Below, piece after piece: positions 52,334-62,002 of a DNA stretch of 64,000 nucleotides. Both the position numbers and the translations under genes were made by a program. Below the pieces are notes generated by a model. That model was not told the origin of the DNA and ran no database searches. It saw only the letters and a list, made by a program, of their open reading frames with translations. This DNA is from Lachnospiraceae bacterium (GTDB lineage: Bacteria; Bacillota; Clostridia; Lachnospirales; Lachnospiraceae): the NCBI GenBank assembly GCA_902363665.1, contig CABJAW010000002.1, forward strand, positions 124,001-188,000, in the 5' to 3' direction. Numbering within the stretch: the first letter of the stretch is position 1; the number at the start of each line of letters is the position of its first letter.

Positions 52334-53464
52334 TTATGAGATATAGCTCTCATCTTCTTTTGTCTGAAGCTGAACGGTGCCGGTTTCCTCATACTCTTTT
52401 TTCAGCTTTTGGTAGGACTCCCGGCGATTCTGGATGTATTCGTCGATATTGTCCTTTGTCAGCAGGATACCGAAATTTTCCCGGCTGCCTTTTCCGTACA
52501 TCGTATCGACCATCGCATCCGCGACAACGTTTTTGTAATGGCCTTCGTTGATGAAATTGTAGGGGTTCAGGTTTTCCGGGGTGAAACCGCTGAAATCCCA
52601 GATATCGGTGACATCGACCAGATGTCTTAGATAGGTGTAGTAATCCTCGCTTTCAAATTTAAATATTTCCGCAAGGAAGGTCGGACCAATCACCACTTTC
52701 AGTGTCACGCCTTTTTCGTCGCACAGCGCCTTCAGCTCCTGAAATGCCTCCACATTTGCTTCCATCGCCGGCTCTTCCACTCCTTTTTCAAAAAGAAGCT
52801 CCAGGTTCTGCTTATAGCGCGGCATTACATATTTTTTGATATACTTCTGTTCATCTTTTTCGATCAGCTGGTACGGATAGCTGTAATTGCGTTCTCCGGT
52901 AATCAGGCTGTCCATGCCATTTTCCTTTGTAGCCTTGTCCTCCATCGCATACTCGACACTCGTCTCGATGTTGCGGCACAGATAGTTCAGGTTTTCCAGC
53001 AGGACGTCCCCTGCATTGCCGTTTACAAATGCCGGGACCTCATAAATCTCATTTACCTGCGAACGGTCAAACATCTGCACCTCGATGCTGCTTAAATGCA
53101 GGGTGATCTCATCGATCCCCACCGTATCGATCAGCCAGGAAGCGTACGTCAGATAGTCAGAAAAACAGCCATATGCCACATAAAAATTATAATAGTTTTT
53201 GCCGGTATACTCCGACAGGCGCTCCGTACTCAGCACGCCCGCTTTCGAACCGCCGAGCACGACCGCATTGTAATCATCCGCGTATTTCCTGAGGTATTTG
53301 CACTTCGCCGCACGCGTGTAGCCGTTCGCATCGACGGTCTCATCACCGTGCTCGACCGCAAAATAACCCGTATCGTCAATCTGATAATTCACCGCCATAA
53401 ATGCCGCCGTTCCCACAAAGACGATCGCGAAAAACAGCAGCAACCATTGTTTACTTTTTTTCAT
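52334..53464 (-). CDS. SGNH/DltD-like partner of an MBOAT acyltransferase
   Basis: A 376-residue protein with one N-terminal signal-anchor helix (WLLLFFAIVFVGTAAFMAV) and an extracellular domain. AVVLGGSKAGVLS carries the Ser in the position of the SGNH/GDSL nucleophile, and the later FINEGHYKNVVADAMV supplies a His typical of MBOAT-associated hydrolases. These proteins pass an acyl group onto a wall or extracellular polymer after the MBOAT exports it. The MBOAT gene is 10 bp upstream. The acceptor is unknown; exopolysaccharide or teichoic-acid-like polymers are the usual ones. Confidence 0.82.
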   Translation of the reverse strand: MKKSKQWLLLFFAIVFVGTAAFMAVNYQIDDTGYFAVEHGDETVDANGYTRAAKCKYLRKYADDYNAVVLGGSKAGVLSTERLSEYTGKNYYNFYVAYGCFSDYLTYASWLIDTVGIDEITLHLSSIEVQMFDRSQVNEIYEVPAFVNGNAGDVLLENLNYLCRNIETSVEYAMEDKATKENGMDSLITGERNYSYPYQLIEKDEQKYIKKYVMPRYKQNLELLFEKGVEEPAMEANVEAFQELKALCDEKGVTLKVVIGPTFLAEIFKFESEDYYTYLRHLVDVTDIWDFSGFTPENLNPYNFINEGHYKNVVADAMVDTMYGKGSRENFGILLTKDNIDEYIQNRRESYQKLKKEYEETGTVQLQTKEDESYIS

Positions 53465-53474
53465 TTGATCCTCC

Positions 53475-54902
53475 TTAGAACTGGAAATACAGGAACTGTA
53501 CGACCTGGTTCATCTGCATGATACATGCCACAAGCAGAACTGCCGCAAAAACGCAGCGTTTTACGTCCGGTTTGAAGGTCTCCTGCATGTGCTTTGAGCT
53601 CGGCAGGAACCAGCAGATAAACAATCCGATGGCAAGCAGAATGCTGCACGTGCCGTTTGCCTTCACAAAGCCCCAGCACTGACGCAGGATTTCATACACA
53701 CTGCTGCCGAGCGAATTGAAATTAAACATGCCACGGTAGACATTCCAGGCATCTGTAAATGTATTTGAGACGAACAGCACACGCGCACCGACCACGCCGG
53801 CTGCAGTCAGAAGATACGCGATCGGAGCCGGAAATTTCTTTCCTTTTCGCTTCATCCAGCTCGCGGTGCAGACGAAAAATCCATTTACCAGGCCCCAGAC
53901 CACAAAGGTCCAGCCTGCTCCGTGCCAGAATCCGGACACGAAAAACGTCACCATTGTCGCTATGTAGTAATTCCGCCACTTGCAGTTTTTCTTATAGACA
54001 GAGCGGAAAATGTAATTACTCAGGAATCTGGACAGCGTCATGTGCCACCGTCTCCAGTAATCCTGGAAATTCCGTGCCTTGTACGGGGAATCAAAGTTGT
54101 GCGGAATCACAATGTTGAACATCATGCCAAGTCCGATTGCCATGTCCGCGTAGCCGGAAAGGTCAAAGTAATACGAAACCGTGTACTCAATCGAGTGATA
54201 CCACGAACTGATCATCGGCAGGTTGTCATTAATGTTTCCAAAAAACGCCTGTGCATCTGTCGTCAGCGGATCTGCCAGCAAAATCTTTTTTGCACATCCG
54301 ATTGAGAAAAGAAACAGTCCTGCCGCCACGTGCTCCGGATTCAGCTTCAAATTTTTTTCATCCTCAAACTGCGGCACGATCTCCGCGTGATGGATGATCG
54401 GTCCGACGATCAGCTGCGGGAAAAACGTGATAAACAGCAGATAGTTGATGATGTCGTACTCTTTCGTCTCGCCGCGGTATGCATCCACAAGGAATGCGAT
54501 CAGCTGGAAGGTGAAAAATGAAATACCGATCGGCAGCACGATGTGCTTCAGTGCATAATCGCTCCCGGTCAAAAGATTGAAGTTCTCAATGAAGAAATCG
54601 GTGTACTTATAATAACCGAGCAGTCCGACATTCGCCAGAATGCCGATCAGCAGCAGAAATTTTCTCTGCGCCCTCTGCTCTCCGTCCATCTTTGTCAGGC
54701 AGGTGCCGACCGCATAGTTGCCGACGACACTGCCGAGGAAAAACGGGAAGAAATCAGGGCTGCCCTGTGCATAAAAGTAAAAGGACGCAAGGACGAGCCA
54801 TATCTTCGCAATTGAATAATACCGGAAGCGGTTCAGCAGAAAGTAACCGCAAAAGGTCACCGGCAAAAATAAAAATAGAAATTTGTAAGTTGAAAATATC
54901 AT
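53475..54902 (-). CDS. MBOAT O-acyltransferase (DltB/AlgI family)
   Basis: A 475-residue polytopic membrane protein that moves acyl (usually acetyl) groups across the membrane. It starts MIFSTYKFLFLFLPVTF and has the AlgI-type LPIGISFFTFQ and FDLSGYADMAIGLG. The core is RRWHMTLSRFLSNYIF, with the catalytic His in FFVSGFWHGAGWTFVVWG. About eleven helices are visible. It is paired with the SGNH gene downstream and lies 33 bp after the carboxyltransferase gene. AGGAGAGGAAT precedes the ATG. Confidence 0.93.
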   Translation of the reverse strand: MIFSTYKFLFLFLPVTFCGYFLLNRFRYYSIAKIWLVLASFYFYAQGSPDFFPFFLGSVVGNYAVGTCLTKMDGEQRAQRKFLLLIGILANVGLLGYYKYTDFFIENFNLLTGSDYALKHIVLPIGISFFTFQLIAFLVDAYRGETKEYDIINYLLFITFFPQLIVGPIIHHAEIVPQFEDEKNLKLNPEHVAAGLFLFSIGCAKKILLADPLTTDAQAFFGNINDNLPMISSWYHSIEYTVSYYFDLSGYADMAIGLGMMFNIVIPHNFDSPYKARNFQDYWRRWHMTLSRFLSNYIFRSVYKKNCKWRNYYIATMVTFFVSGFWHGAGWTFVVWGLVNGFFVCTASWMKRKGKKFPAPIAYLLTAAGVVGARVLFVSNTFTDAWNVYRGMFNFNSLGSSVYEILRQCWGFVKANGTCSILLAIGLFICWFLPSSKHMQETFKPDVKRCVFAAVLLVACIMQMNQVVQFLYFQF

Positions 54903-54935
54903 ATTCCTCTCCTGCTTCTATACCAGAACTTAAAA

Positions 54936-56525
54936 TCACAGCGGCATGTTTCCATGCCTGCGCACGCTCACTTCGTCGACCTGCTTTGTGCGCAGCAGAC
55001 GGAACGTCTCACGCAGCCGCGGCACCGTCTCCTCCGGCAGAATGATCTCGTCCACATATCCCTTTTCCGCCGCCAGAAACGGGTTGGAAAACTGTTCTTC
55101 GTACGCTTTTTTGCAGGCTTCATATTCCGCCTGCGGATCCTCTGCCTCCTCGATCCGATGCCGGTCGATGATCCGCACTGCCCCGTCGGCTCCCATGACC
55201 GCAATCTCGGCGATCGGCCATGCATAAACCGCGTCGGCACTCATCATTTTGCAGTTCATCGCGATAAATGCTCCTCCATACGCCTTTCGCATGATCAGCG
55301 TCACTTTTGGTACCACTGCCTCCGAGTACGCATACAGGATCTTCGCGCCGTGGCGGATGATCCCGTTTTGTTCCTGCTGCGGTCCCGGGAAAAATGCCGG
55401 CACATCGACCAGCGTCAGAAGCGGTATCCCAAAACAGTCGCAGAACCGGATAAACCGCGCCATCTTGTCCGCTGCATTGCAGTCAATCGCACCGCCAAGG
55501 CTGATCGGGTTGTTCGCCACGATACCGATTACGTTTCCGTCAAAAACGCCAAAACCGACGACCGCATTTTGTGCAAAATCGCGGTGGATTTCATAGAAAC
55601 TTTCGTTCAGCAAAATGTTGTGGATCACTGCGTGCACATCGTACGCGTGCCTGGAATTATCCGGCACGAGATCCTCAAAACGCTTCGACGCGTGCGGCTT
55701 TAACTGCTCCATAAGATGTGCCAGCCCGGATGCCGGGCTGTGTGCAGCCTGCAGTTCCCGAACTGCTTCTTTGCTGCAGTTGTCCGGCAGATACGTGAGC
55801 AGCTTTTTGATGCTGTCAAGACAGCCCTTTTCGTCCTCGCACACCACATGCGCTACGCCGCTCTTTTCTCCGTGTACCTGCGTGCCGCCAAGTTCATCCA
55901 GTGTCGTTTTGATCCCAAGCACTGATTCGACCACAGCCGGGCCGGTCAGGCACATCTTGCTTAAATCTTTTACCATAAAGACAAAATCGCACAGCGCCGG
56001 GGAATAGCTCGCGCCGCCCGAACATGGTCCGAGGATCGCCGCGATCTGCGGGATCACGCCGGAAGCGCGCACATGGCGCTGAAACATGCCGCCATAACCG
56101 CTTAAGGAGAGGATTCCCTCCTCTATTCTCGCTCCGCCGCTGTCGCCGAGCAGGATGATCGGAACACGCATGTCATAAGCCAGGTCCTGGATCTCACAGA
56201 TCTTTTTTGCATGAATCTCACCCAAAGTGCCACCGATGACGGTGAAATCTTCTGACGCCACGCAGACGCGCCTGCCATGGATCGTCCCCCATCCGCAGAT
56301 CACGCCATCCCCCAAAAAGGTCTCCTTCATCAACGATGCACTGTCCTCACTCGTACGGAAAAAGCTGTCCGTCTCATGAAAAGAATCCGGATCCAGCAGA
56401 TAGTGGATCCGTTCCAGCGCTGTCATTTTTCCTTTTGCATGCTGTTTATCGATCCGCTCCTGACCGCCGCCGAGGTGATGGCGCTTACGGAGGGAGAGGG
56501 TTTTGGTGATTTGGGTGTTCCACAT
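54936..56525 (-). CDS. Acyl-CoA carboxylase carboxyltransferase subunit (PccB/MmdA-like)
   Basis: A 529-residue carboxyltransferase with both crotonase-like halves. Landmarks include GKMTALERIHYLLDPDSF, VASEDFTVIGGTLGE, the oxyanion-type LGDSGGARIEEG and GPCSGGASYSPALCDFV in the first half, and PISLGGAIDCNAADKMARFI and MRKAYGGAFIAMNCK in the second. It transfers the carboxyl group between biotin and an acyl-CoA (propionyl- or methylmalonyl-CoA), either biosynthetically or in a decarboxylase. No biotin carrier, carboxylase or membrane pump gene is adjacent. The start follows AAAAGGAGTATCTT. Confidence 0.9.
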   Translation of the reverse strand: MWNTQITKTLSLRKRHHLGGGQERIDKQHAKGKMTALERIHYLLDPDSFHETDSFFRTSEDSASLMKETFLGDGVICGWGTIHGRRVCVASEDFTVIGGTLGEIHAKKICEIQDLAYDMRVPIILLGDSGGARIEEGILSLSGYGGMFQRHVRASGVIPQIAAILGPCSGGASYSPALCDFVFMVKDLSKMCLTGPAVVESVLGIKTTLDELGGTQVHGEKSGVAHVVCEDEKGCLDSIKKLLTYLPDNCSKEAVRELQAAHSPASGLAHLMEQLKPHASKRFEDLVPDNSRHAYDVHAVIHNILLNESFYEIHRDFAQNAVVGFGVFDGNVIGIVANNPISLGGAIDCNAADKMARFIRFCDCFGIPLLTLVDVPAFFPGPQQEQNGIIRHGAKILYAYSEAVVPKVTLIMRKAYGGAFIAMNCKMMSADAVYAWPIAEIAVMGADGAVRIIDRHRIEEAEDPQAEYEACKKAYEEQFSNPFLAAEKGYVDEIILPEETVPRLRETFRLLRTKQVDEVSVRRHGNMPL

Positions 56526-56557
56526 AAGATACTCCTTTTGCTGCTACGTTATGGTAC

Positions 56558-56722
56558 GTTCAGAACAGGCCGCAGACACGCTTGCTTCGCAAGCTATCCG
56601 CCTGCAAGCAGGCTCCTGTCTGTGGCTGATGGGCGTTCCGCCCATCCCAAAATACGCACTATGTACCTCGCGCAAATAAATTTGCCTCGGCACATAATCC
56701 GTATTTTGCTGCTGTTCTGAAC
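56558..56722. repeat. 165-bp palindromic intergenic element
   Basis: Ends GTTCAGAACAG and CTGTTCTGAAC are exact inverted repeats. Nested inside are GCCGCAGACA/TGTCTGTGGC, GCTTGCTTCGCAAGC, GGGCGTTCCGCCC and AAAATACG/CGTATTTT hairpins. It contains a 20-mer shared with 34630-34649. No 8-bp target duplication is seen, so it is a different family from the GTAA MITE. It fills the gap between cls and the carboxyltransferase gene. Confidence 0.7.
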
Positions 56723-56729
56723 TGGTTTG

Positions 56730-58391
56730 TCACATGAGTGGCGCTACGAGGCGCATGAACTGGCCTGCGATGCGCCTCGTGATCTTGTCGTGGCGGACAT
56801 CGAAGTCTGTGATCAGCTGGCATTTTGGCAGCGTCGCATGGAAATCATCCTCGACCGCGTTGATCTCGGCCACTCCGTGCAGATACAGCGCACACTCAAA
56901 GTGCAGGTACAGGCTGCGGAAATCGAGGTTGATCGCACCGACTACCGCGCGCACATCATCACTGACAAACACTTTGGAATGGACGAAGCCCGGTGTGTAC
57001 TCATAGATCTTCACGCCTGCTTTCATCAGCCTTTTATAATAAGAATGCGCCAGCGCAAACGCATATTTTTTGTCCGGGATGTGCGGCAGGACAAGTTTGA
57101 CATCTACACCGCGCCTGGCCGCGTATTTTAAAGCCTGGATCAGCTCCTGATCCGGCACAAGATACGGTGTCATGATGTGCACGTAGCGCGTAGCGCTGTT
57201 GAGAATCTCAAGGTATACCCGCTGTGCCGTCCGATCCTGTGCAAACGGTGATTCCGCATACGGAAGCACATAGCCGTTCGAGCAGTCAAATCCGGCTGTC
57301 CGATACGCCAGCGCATTTTCTTTTCCCGTCGCCAAAGCGGCCTGTGTCTCCGTGTCTTCCGGTGCCGCCGGTACCGGTCTTAAGTAAACGGCCATATTTT
57401 CCAGCTTTTCCGACACCGCCCACATTTTCAAAAACATCACAGTGAAGCTCTTTACCGCCTCGCCCTGTACCATGACTGCGGCATCTTTCCAGTGTCCGAA
57501 CCGCTCCCTGCGGTTGATGTACTCATCTGCGAGGTTCACGCCGCCTGTAAAAGCAACCCGTCCGTCGATCACCACGATCTTGCGGTGGTCACGGTTGTTG
57601 TAATGTGTGGAAAAGATCGGATAAACCGGTGAAAATACCTTACACCGGATTCCCATTCCCTTCAGTTCATTGGGATATTCGTGCGGCAGATTGAACATTT
57701 CATCGGTGCCGTCGTACATCACGCGCACCTCCACACCCTCCTGCACTTTCTGTTTGAGGATGTCCAGCACACTGTCCCACATATAGCCCTCTGATATAAT
57801 AAAATATTCCAGGAAAATAAATTTCCGCGCCTGTTTCAGCTGATAAATCAGCTCGTCAAATTTTGTCTCGCCGCTTGGGAAATAGCGGACACCTTCGTTG
57901 TGATAAATAGGAAACCCGTTTTTCCGCATATAGTTCGCCAGCTGCGCGGTCCTCGGGTCAACCTCTCCGATCTCCCGCAGGATCCCGGGATCTGGCTTCA
58001 ATATGCCCGCGCACTCCTGCTCAATCTCATCGAGTCTGCCGCTTAGAAGCTTCGTGCCCGGCTGCAGCTCTATATATAGGTACAAAAGCCCGCCAAACGC
58101 CGGGAACAAAAGGACCAGCGATGCCCAGGCAAGCTGAAAAGAGGGGTTTTCTGTCCGGTTCAGGATAATCAGAAGAATGATCAGCCCGAACACCATATAT
58201 CCACCGACAAACACATAAATGTATTCAGAAAGCGCACGCAGTCCAAGGATCAAAACGAAAAGCTGCAGCAGAAAGCAGAGCAATATAATACTGGTCCGGC
58301 CAAAAACCACCTGCTTGACGCCCCGTTTTCCCTTGTCGATCGATTCTTTTCGGATTTCTTTGATATCTACATCCTGAAAATGTTTTTTCAT
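56730..58391 (-). CDS. cls: Cardiolipin synthase (PLD family)
   Basis: A 553-residue membrane phospholipase-D-type enzyme that condenses phosphatidylglycerols to cardiolipin. Two N-terminal TM helices are present (SIILLCFLLQLFVLILGL; YMVFGLIILLIIL), with a third hydrophobic stretch at LAWASLVLLFPAFGGLLYLYI. Two HKD sites follow: HRKIVVIDGRVAFTGGVN and HSKVFVSDDVRAVVGAINLD. ATG 58391 follows AGGAGGGTAGCT; a longer frame to 58460 is not needed. It lies 65 bp downstream of hflX and may share its transcript. Confidence 0.95.
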   Translation of the reverse strand: MKKHFQDVDIKEIRKESIDKGKRGVKQVVFGRTSIILLCFLLQLFVLILGLRALSEYIYVFVGGYMVFGLIILLIILNRTENPSFQLAWASLVLLFPAFGGLLYLYIELQPGTKLLSGRLDEIEQECAGILKPDPGILREIGEVDPRTAQLANYMRKNGFPIYHNEGVRYFPSGETKFDELIYQLKQARKFIFLEYFIISEGYMWDSVLDILKQKVQEGVEVRVMYDGTDEMFNLPHEYPNELKGMGIRCKVFSPVYPIFSTHYNNRDHRKIVVIDGRVAFTGGVNLADEYINRRERFGHWKDAAVMVQGEAVKSFTVMFLKMWAVSEKLENMAVYLRPVPAAPEDTETQAALATGKENALAYRTAGFDCSNGYVLPYAESPFAQDRTAQRVYLEILNSATRYVHIMTPYLVPDQELIQALKYAARRGVDVKLVLPHIPDKKYAFALAHSYYKRLMKAGVKIYEYTPGFVHSKVFVSDDVRAVVGAINLDFRSLYLHFECALYLHGVAEINAVEDDFHATLPKCQLITDFDVRHDKITRRIAGQFMRLVAPLM

Positions 58392-58456
58392 AGCTACCCT
58401 CCTGACTTCGCTATTATAGCAGAAGCATTTCCGGCAAACAAGGGCGGAAATGGGAT

Positions 58457-59698
58457 TCATACCTTCATATAAATATCTTTTGTCACATATGCCTTGACGA
58501 ATATTCCTTCTGCCTGATACTCTTCAGAAAGCAGTTCTCCTTTTCGGCGGATGATCTGGATCAGGCCGGCCTGATCATAAGAGTAAAGGCGTTCGATATA
58601 AATTTTCTGGCTGCGAAGGATCTGCTCGATGCCTGCTTTAATCTCTTTCATGCCCTGACCCGTACGCGCAGATGCAGCTACGCACAGCTCTGCATGATGG
58701 TCACGGAAGGATTTCGGCTCTGCCAGCAGGTCCTGCTTGTTGAAAACGGTGATAACCGGGCGGTCATCTGCCCCCAGCTGATGCAGCGTCTCGTAGACAA
58801 CCCCCATCTGGATTTCCATCTGCGGGCTCGATGCATCGACCACATGGATCAGGATATCTGCACAGCACACCTCCTCCAGCGTACTCTTGAATGCCTCGAC
58901 CAGATGATGCGGCAGCTTGCGGATAAATCCAACCGTATCGGTCAGCAGCACCTCCTGCTTCCCGGAGAGACGGATGCCGCGCGTTGTCGTATCCAGCGTG
59001 GCAAACAGCTTTGCGTCCTCCAGGACATCCGCGCCGGTCATCTGCTTAAAAATCGCGGATTTGCCAACTGAGGTATAGCCGACGAGCGCCGCAATCTTCT
59101 GCTCTGACTTTTTCCGTCCTGCACGGATCAGCTCTCTGTGGCGGATCACTTCCTCCAGTTCCTGCTTCAGATGGCTGATGCGGGTGCGGATCAGACGGCG
59201 GTCCATCTCCAGCTTTTTCTCTCCAGGACCTCTCGTTCCGATTCCGCCGCCAAGTCTGGACAGGGAATTTCCAAGCCCCGTCAGCCGCGCTGCACGATAT
59301 CGCAGCTGCGCCAGCTCGACCTGCAGCTTTCCTTCACTTGTCACCGCATGGCGTGCAAAAATATCCAGGATCAGAAGCGTCCGGTCACAGACCTTGCAGT
59401 CCAGCTCGCTCTGCAGGTTGTTCAGCTGTGCCGGGCTCAGTTCATCGTCGCAGATAATACCAGTCGCATCCGTTTCCCACAGCATCATCCGCACCTCGTC
59501 CAGTTTTCCTTTTCCGATGTATGTCCCAGGGTGAATTTTTTCACGGTTCTGGATTACTGAGCCGACCACCTGCGCCCCGGCCGTCTGCGCCAGTTCCCCC
59601 AGTTCTTTTACGGATTCTTCTGTGTCATCGCCGTCCGCCTGCTGAACGCCGACGAGGATAACACGCTCCTCTATATCATTTAATTCGATCAAATTCAT
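58457..59698 (-). CDS. hflX: GTPase HflX
   Basis: A 413-residue ribosome-associated GTPase that rescues stalled or heat-damaged 70S ribosomes. The N-terminal domain has EKIHPGTYIGKGKLDEV, CDDELSPAQLNNLQ and DRTLLILDIFARHA. GGIGTRGPGEKKLEMDRRLI is the HflX linker. The G domain has G1 GYTSVGKS, G3 DTVGFI and G4 NKQD. A C-terminal extension follows. For the start, AGGAG sits only one base from ATG 59698, so a TTG two codons later (59692) might be used instead. Confidence 0.95.
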   Translation of the reverse strand: MNLIELNDIEERVILVGVQQADGDDTEESVKELGELAQTAGAQVVGSVIQNREKIHPGTYIGKGKLDEVRMMLWETDATGIICDDELSPAQLNNLQSELDCKVCDRTLLILDIFARHAVTSEGKLQVELAQLRYRAARLTGLGNSLSRLGGGIGTRGPGEKKLEMDRRLIRTRISHLKQELEEVIRHRELIRAGRKKSEQKIAALVGYTSVGKSAIFKQMTGADVLEDAKLFATLDTTTRGIRLSGKQEVLLTDTVGFIRKLPHHLVEAFKSTLEEVCCADILIHVVDASSPQMEIQMGVVYETLHQLGADDRPVITVFNKQDLLAEPKSFRDHHAELCVAASARTGQGMKEIKAGIEQILRSQKIYIERLYSYDQAGLIQIIRRKGELLSEEYQAEGIFVKAYVTKDIYMKV

Positions 59699-59862
59699 TC
59701 TCCTTTTTCTGCACTTGCTTTTCCATAACTTTTACGAGTAATATACTCCACTACATCAAATCAGCAAGTCACAATCCACTTTGCTGTTTGCCTATAACTG
59801 TTTTTTCATTATTATCTACGCAATTCTGCTGTAATCTAAAAGATATCCACACTTCTCACATC

Positions 59863-60915
59863 TCACCGCGTCTTCAGAAACGTCCACTCCTTCTGCCCGG
59901 CCTCATCCGACGGATATTTCTCCACATAAGCCTCCGCCTTCGCCTTCGCCGTCTCAAAATCCAGCTTCCGTTCGTACGCTACGATCTCATTGAAATACAG
60001 CTCCTGCCGGTCGTCCGTGCCGTCCAGCGCCAGGCCTTTTCCGATCTCCTCCAGTGCCGTGTCGTACTCACCGCGTGCCAGCGCACAGAGCGCCATTCCA
60101 TTATACCCCGCTGCACTTTCGCCGAACTCGGACTGCATTGTCTCGTAGACTGCCTCCGCGTGGTCGTAATCCTCCTGCGCCAGATAAACGCGGCCCATCA
60201 GTGTCATTGCAGGTTCATATTTCTGCTCTACCACTTTGATCAGCTCACTCTGCGCCTTATCGTAATCCCCAAGGTAAAAGTAAATCCGCCCCCGGTTATA
60301 GTAATCCTCCTGCTCTGTTCCTTCGATTGCAAGCGCACTCTGCAGATACTCCCCGCCGACCGCCGACAGATTCATCTCCCGGTATGTCTCATAAATGTTC
60401 AGGTACAGATCATAATCATCCGGCATCAGATTCACTGCGCTGTCAAAGTCTGCTTTGGCATCTTCCTGATTCCCCTCATGCAGCTGCGCTGCGCCGCGCA
60501 GATAATATGCATCGGCCACGCCTTTTTCCTGTGCGTCCAGGATCTCCGTGCAGGTATCGATCGTCTTTTCATATTCTGCAAGACGGTACTCGACCGCCGC
60601 CAGGTACAGCTTCAGATCCTGCGTATTCTCCGGCATTTTTTCATCTGCCTCATCAAGCGCGTTCTGAAAGGCTGTCTCGGCCTCCTCATACTGTGCCAGG
60701 CCCATATCCGCCAGACCAAGTCCCCGCCACGCAAGCATCTGCTCCTCGTCTTCCTGTACCGCCTCTTCAAAAAGCTGCTGCGCCTGCGCATAATTGCCAT
60801 CATCAAGCGCCGCAATGCCCTGAGTCGTTTTCGTACCGCTCGCACCGCCCATCGCACATCCGCCAAGCAGCATAGAGGACACGGTGAGCATCATGAGCCA
60901 TTTCCATTTTTTCAT
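59863..60915 (-). CDS. TPR-repeat lipoprotein
   Basis: A 350-residue extracellular lipoprotein. The signal peptide MKKWKWLMMLTVSSM ends in lipobox LLGGC. At least eight tetratricopeptide repeats follow (ALDDGNYAQAQQLFEEAV; GLAQYEEAETAFQNAL; EGNQEDAKADFDSAV; LGDYDKAQSELIKVV; QEDYDHAEAVYETM; RGEYDTALEEIGKGL; and others). It is probably a protein-interaction scaffold at the outer face of the membrane; no partner can be named. The ATG follows AAGAAAGGAATGGAAC. Confidence 0.88.
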   Translation of the reverse strand: MKKWKWLMMLTVSSMLLGGCAMGGASGTKTTQGIAALDDGNYAQAQQLFEEAVQEDEEQMLAWRGLGLADMGLAQYEEAETAFQNALDEADEKMPENTQDLKLYLAAVEYRLAEYEKTIDTCTEILDAQEKGVADAYYLRGAAQLHEGNQEDAKADFDSAVNLMPDDYDLYLNIYETYREMNLSAVGGEYLQSALAIEGTEQEDYYNRGRIYFYLGDYDKAQSELIKVVEQKYEPAMTLMGRVYLAQEDYDHAEAVYETMQSEFGESAAGYNGMALCALARGEYDTALEEIGKGLALDGTDDRQELYFNEIVAYERKLDFETAKAKAEAYVEKYPSDEAGQKEWTFLKTR

Positions 60916-61025
60916 GTTCCATTCCTTTCTTACTTATTCTCAGAACTTCTTTTTCTTTGTTTCTTATCATTCTTGTTTCAATTTTTCTATTTCAAATTTT
61001 CTCCCATCTTCGCAGAAACCAATGA

Positions 61026-61865
61026 TTACTTCTCCGCCCGCACATGCACATCCATCTGCGGAAACGGGATATGAAGCCCCGCCCGGTCAAACTCATTTTT
61101 GATCTGCTCGTTCATCTGCCACAGCGCCGGAAGATACTGCTCGGTCCGCACCCAGCACCGCAGTCCCATCACGACGCTGCTGTCGCCAAGCTCCGAGACA
61201 AACACCTGCGCCTCCTGCTCGCGGATCACGTATTCGCTGCGCTCAATGATCTGCAAAAGCACCTGCTTCGCTTTGCTGATATCGTCCTCGTAGGAGATTC
61301 CTACCGTGATGTCCAGTTTCCTGCGATCTGCGCCGGTCGCATTGACGATCACATTGTTTGCAAGGTTTCCGTTTGGAATGATGACCTTGCGGTTGTCGAT
61401 CGTGTGCAGCGTCGTGTAGAGGATCTCGATCTTCTGCACTGTGCCCTCTTCTCCCTGCGCGAGGATATAATCGCCGACCTCAAATGGCTGGAACAAAAGG
61501 ATCAGAAATCCGCCCGCCAGATTTGAAAGTCCGCCCTGCAGAGCAAGGCCGATTGCCACACCGCCCGAAGCGACGAGTGCTGCCACCGATGATTCCTTCA
61601 CGCCGAACTGCATCGCAAGCCCGAAGATCAGGATCAGATACAAAAAGATCTTAACCATCGAAACGATAAACGTCGCCGCACCGGTCTGCATCTTTGTACG
61701 CAGCAGCATCGAGCGCACCGTCTTTACGACCCATCCGATTACATTCTTTCCTATTATATAGATCACGATACAGACAATGATCTTCACTAAAAAAGCGGCC
61801 ACACCCGGAATGTGACCGCCAAAATAATCCACCGTTTTCTGTAATACAGCTTCCATATCTGCCAT
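61026..61865 (-). CDS. mscS: Small-conductance mechanosensitive channel
   Basis: A 279-residue MscS channel that opens under membrane tension to release solutes in osmotic downshock. TM1 and TM2 are AAFLVKIIVCIVIYIIG and ATFIVSMVKIFLYLILIFGLAMQ. The pore helix is VAALVASGGVAIGLALQGGLSNLAGGFLILLF. The beta domain begins FEVGDYI and has IIPNGNLANNVIVN. ATG 61865 follows AGGAGGCTGCGGCTT; a longer frame to 61886 is less supported. Confidence 0.94.
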   Translation of the reverse strand: MADMEAVLQKTVDYFGGHIPGVAAFLVKIIVCIVIYIIGKNVIGWVVKTVRSMLLRTKMQTGAATFIVSMVKIFLYLILIFGLAMQFGVKESSVAALVASGGVAIGLALQGGLSNLAGGFLILLFQPFEVGDYILAQGEEGTVQKIEILYTTLHTIDNRKVIIPNGNLANNVIVNATGADRRKLDITVGISYEDDISKAKQVLLQIIERSEYVIREQEAQVFVSELGDSSVVMGLRCWVRTEQYLPALWQMNEQIKNEFDRAGLHIPFPQMDVHVRAEK

Positions 61866-62002
61866 AAGCCGCAGCCTCCTGCACATTCAATGGAAACATT
61901 ATAAAAGTTTTGAGAGACTGCGTCAACGTGTTTCACCTTTACAGACGGATGATTTTTATGTAATACTGCAAAATATCCGCATTATTAAGAATTTCTTATC
62001 TT

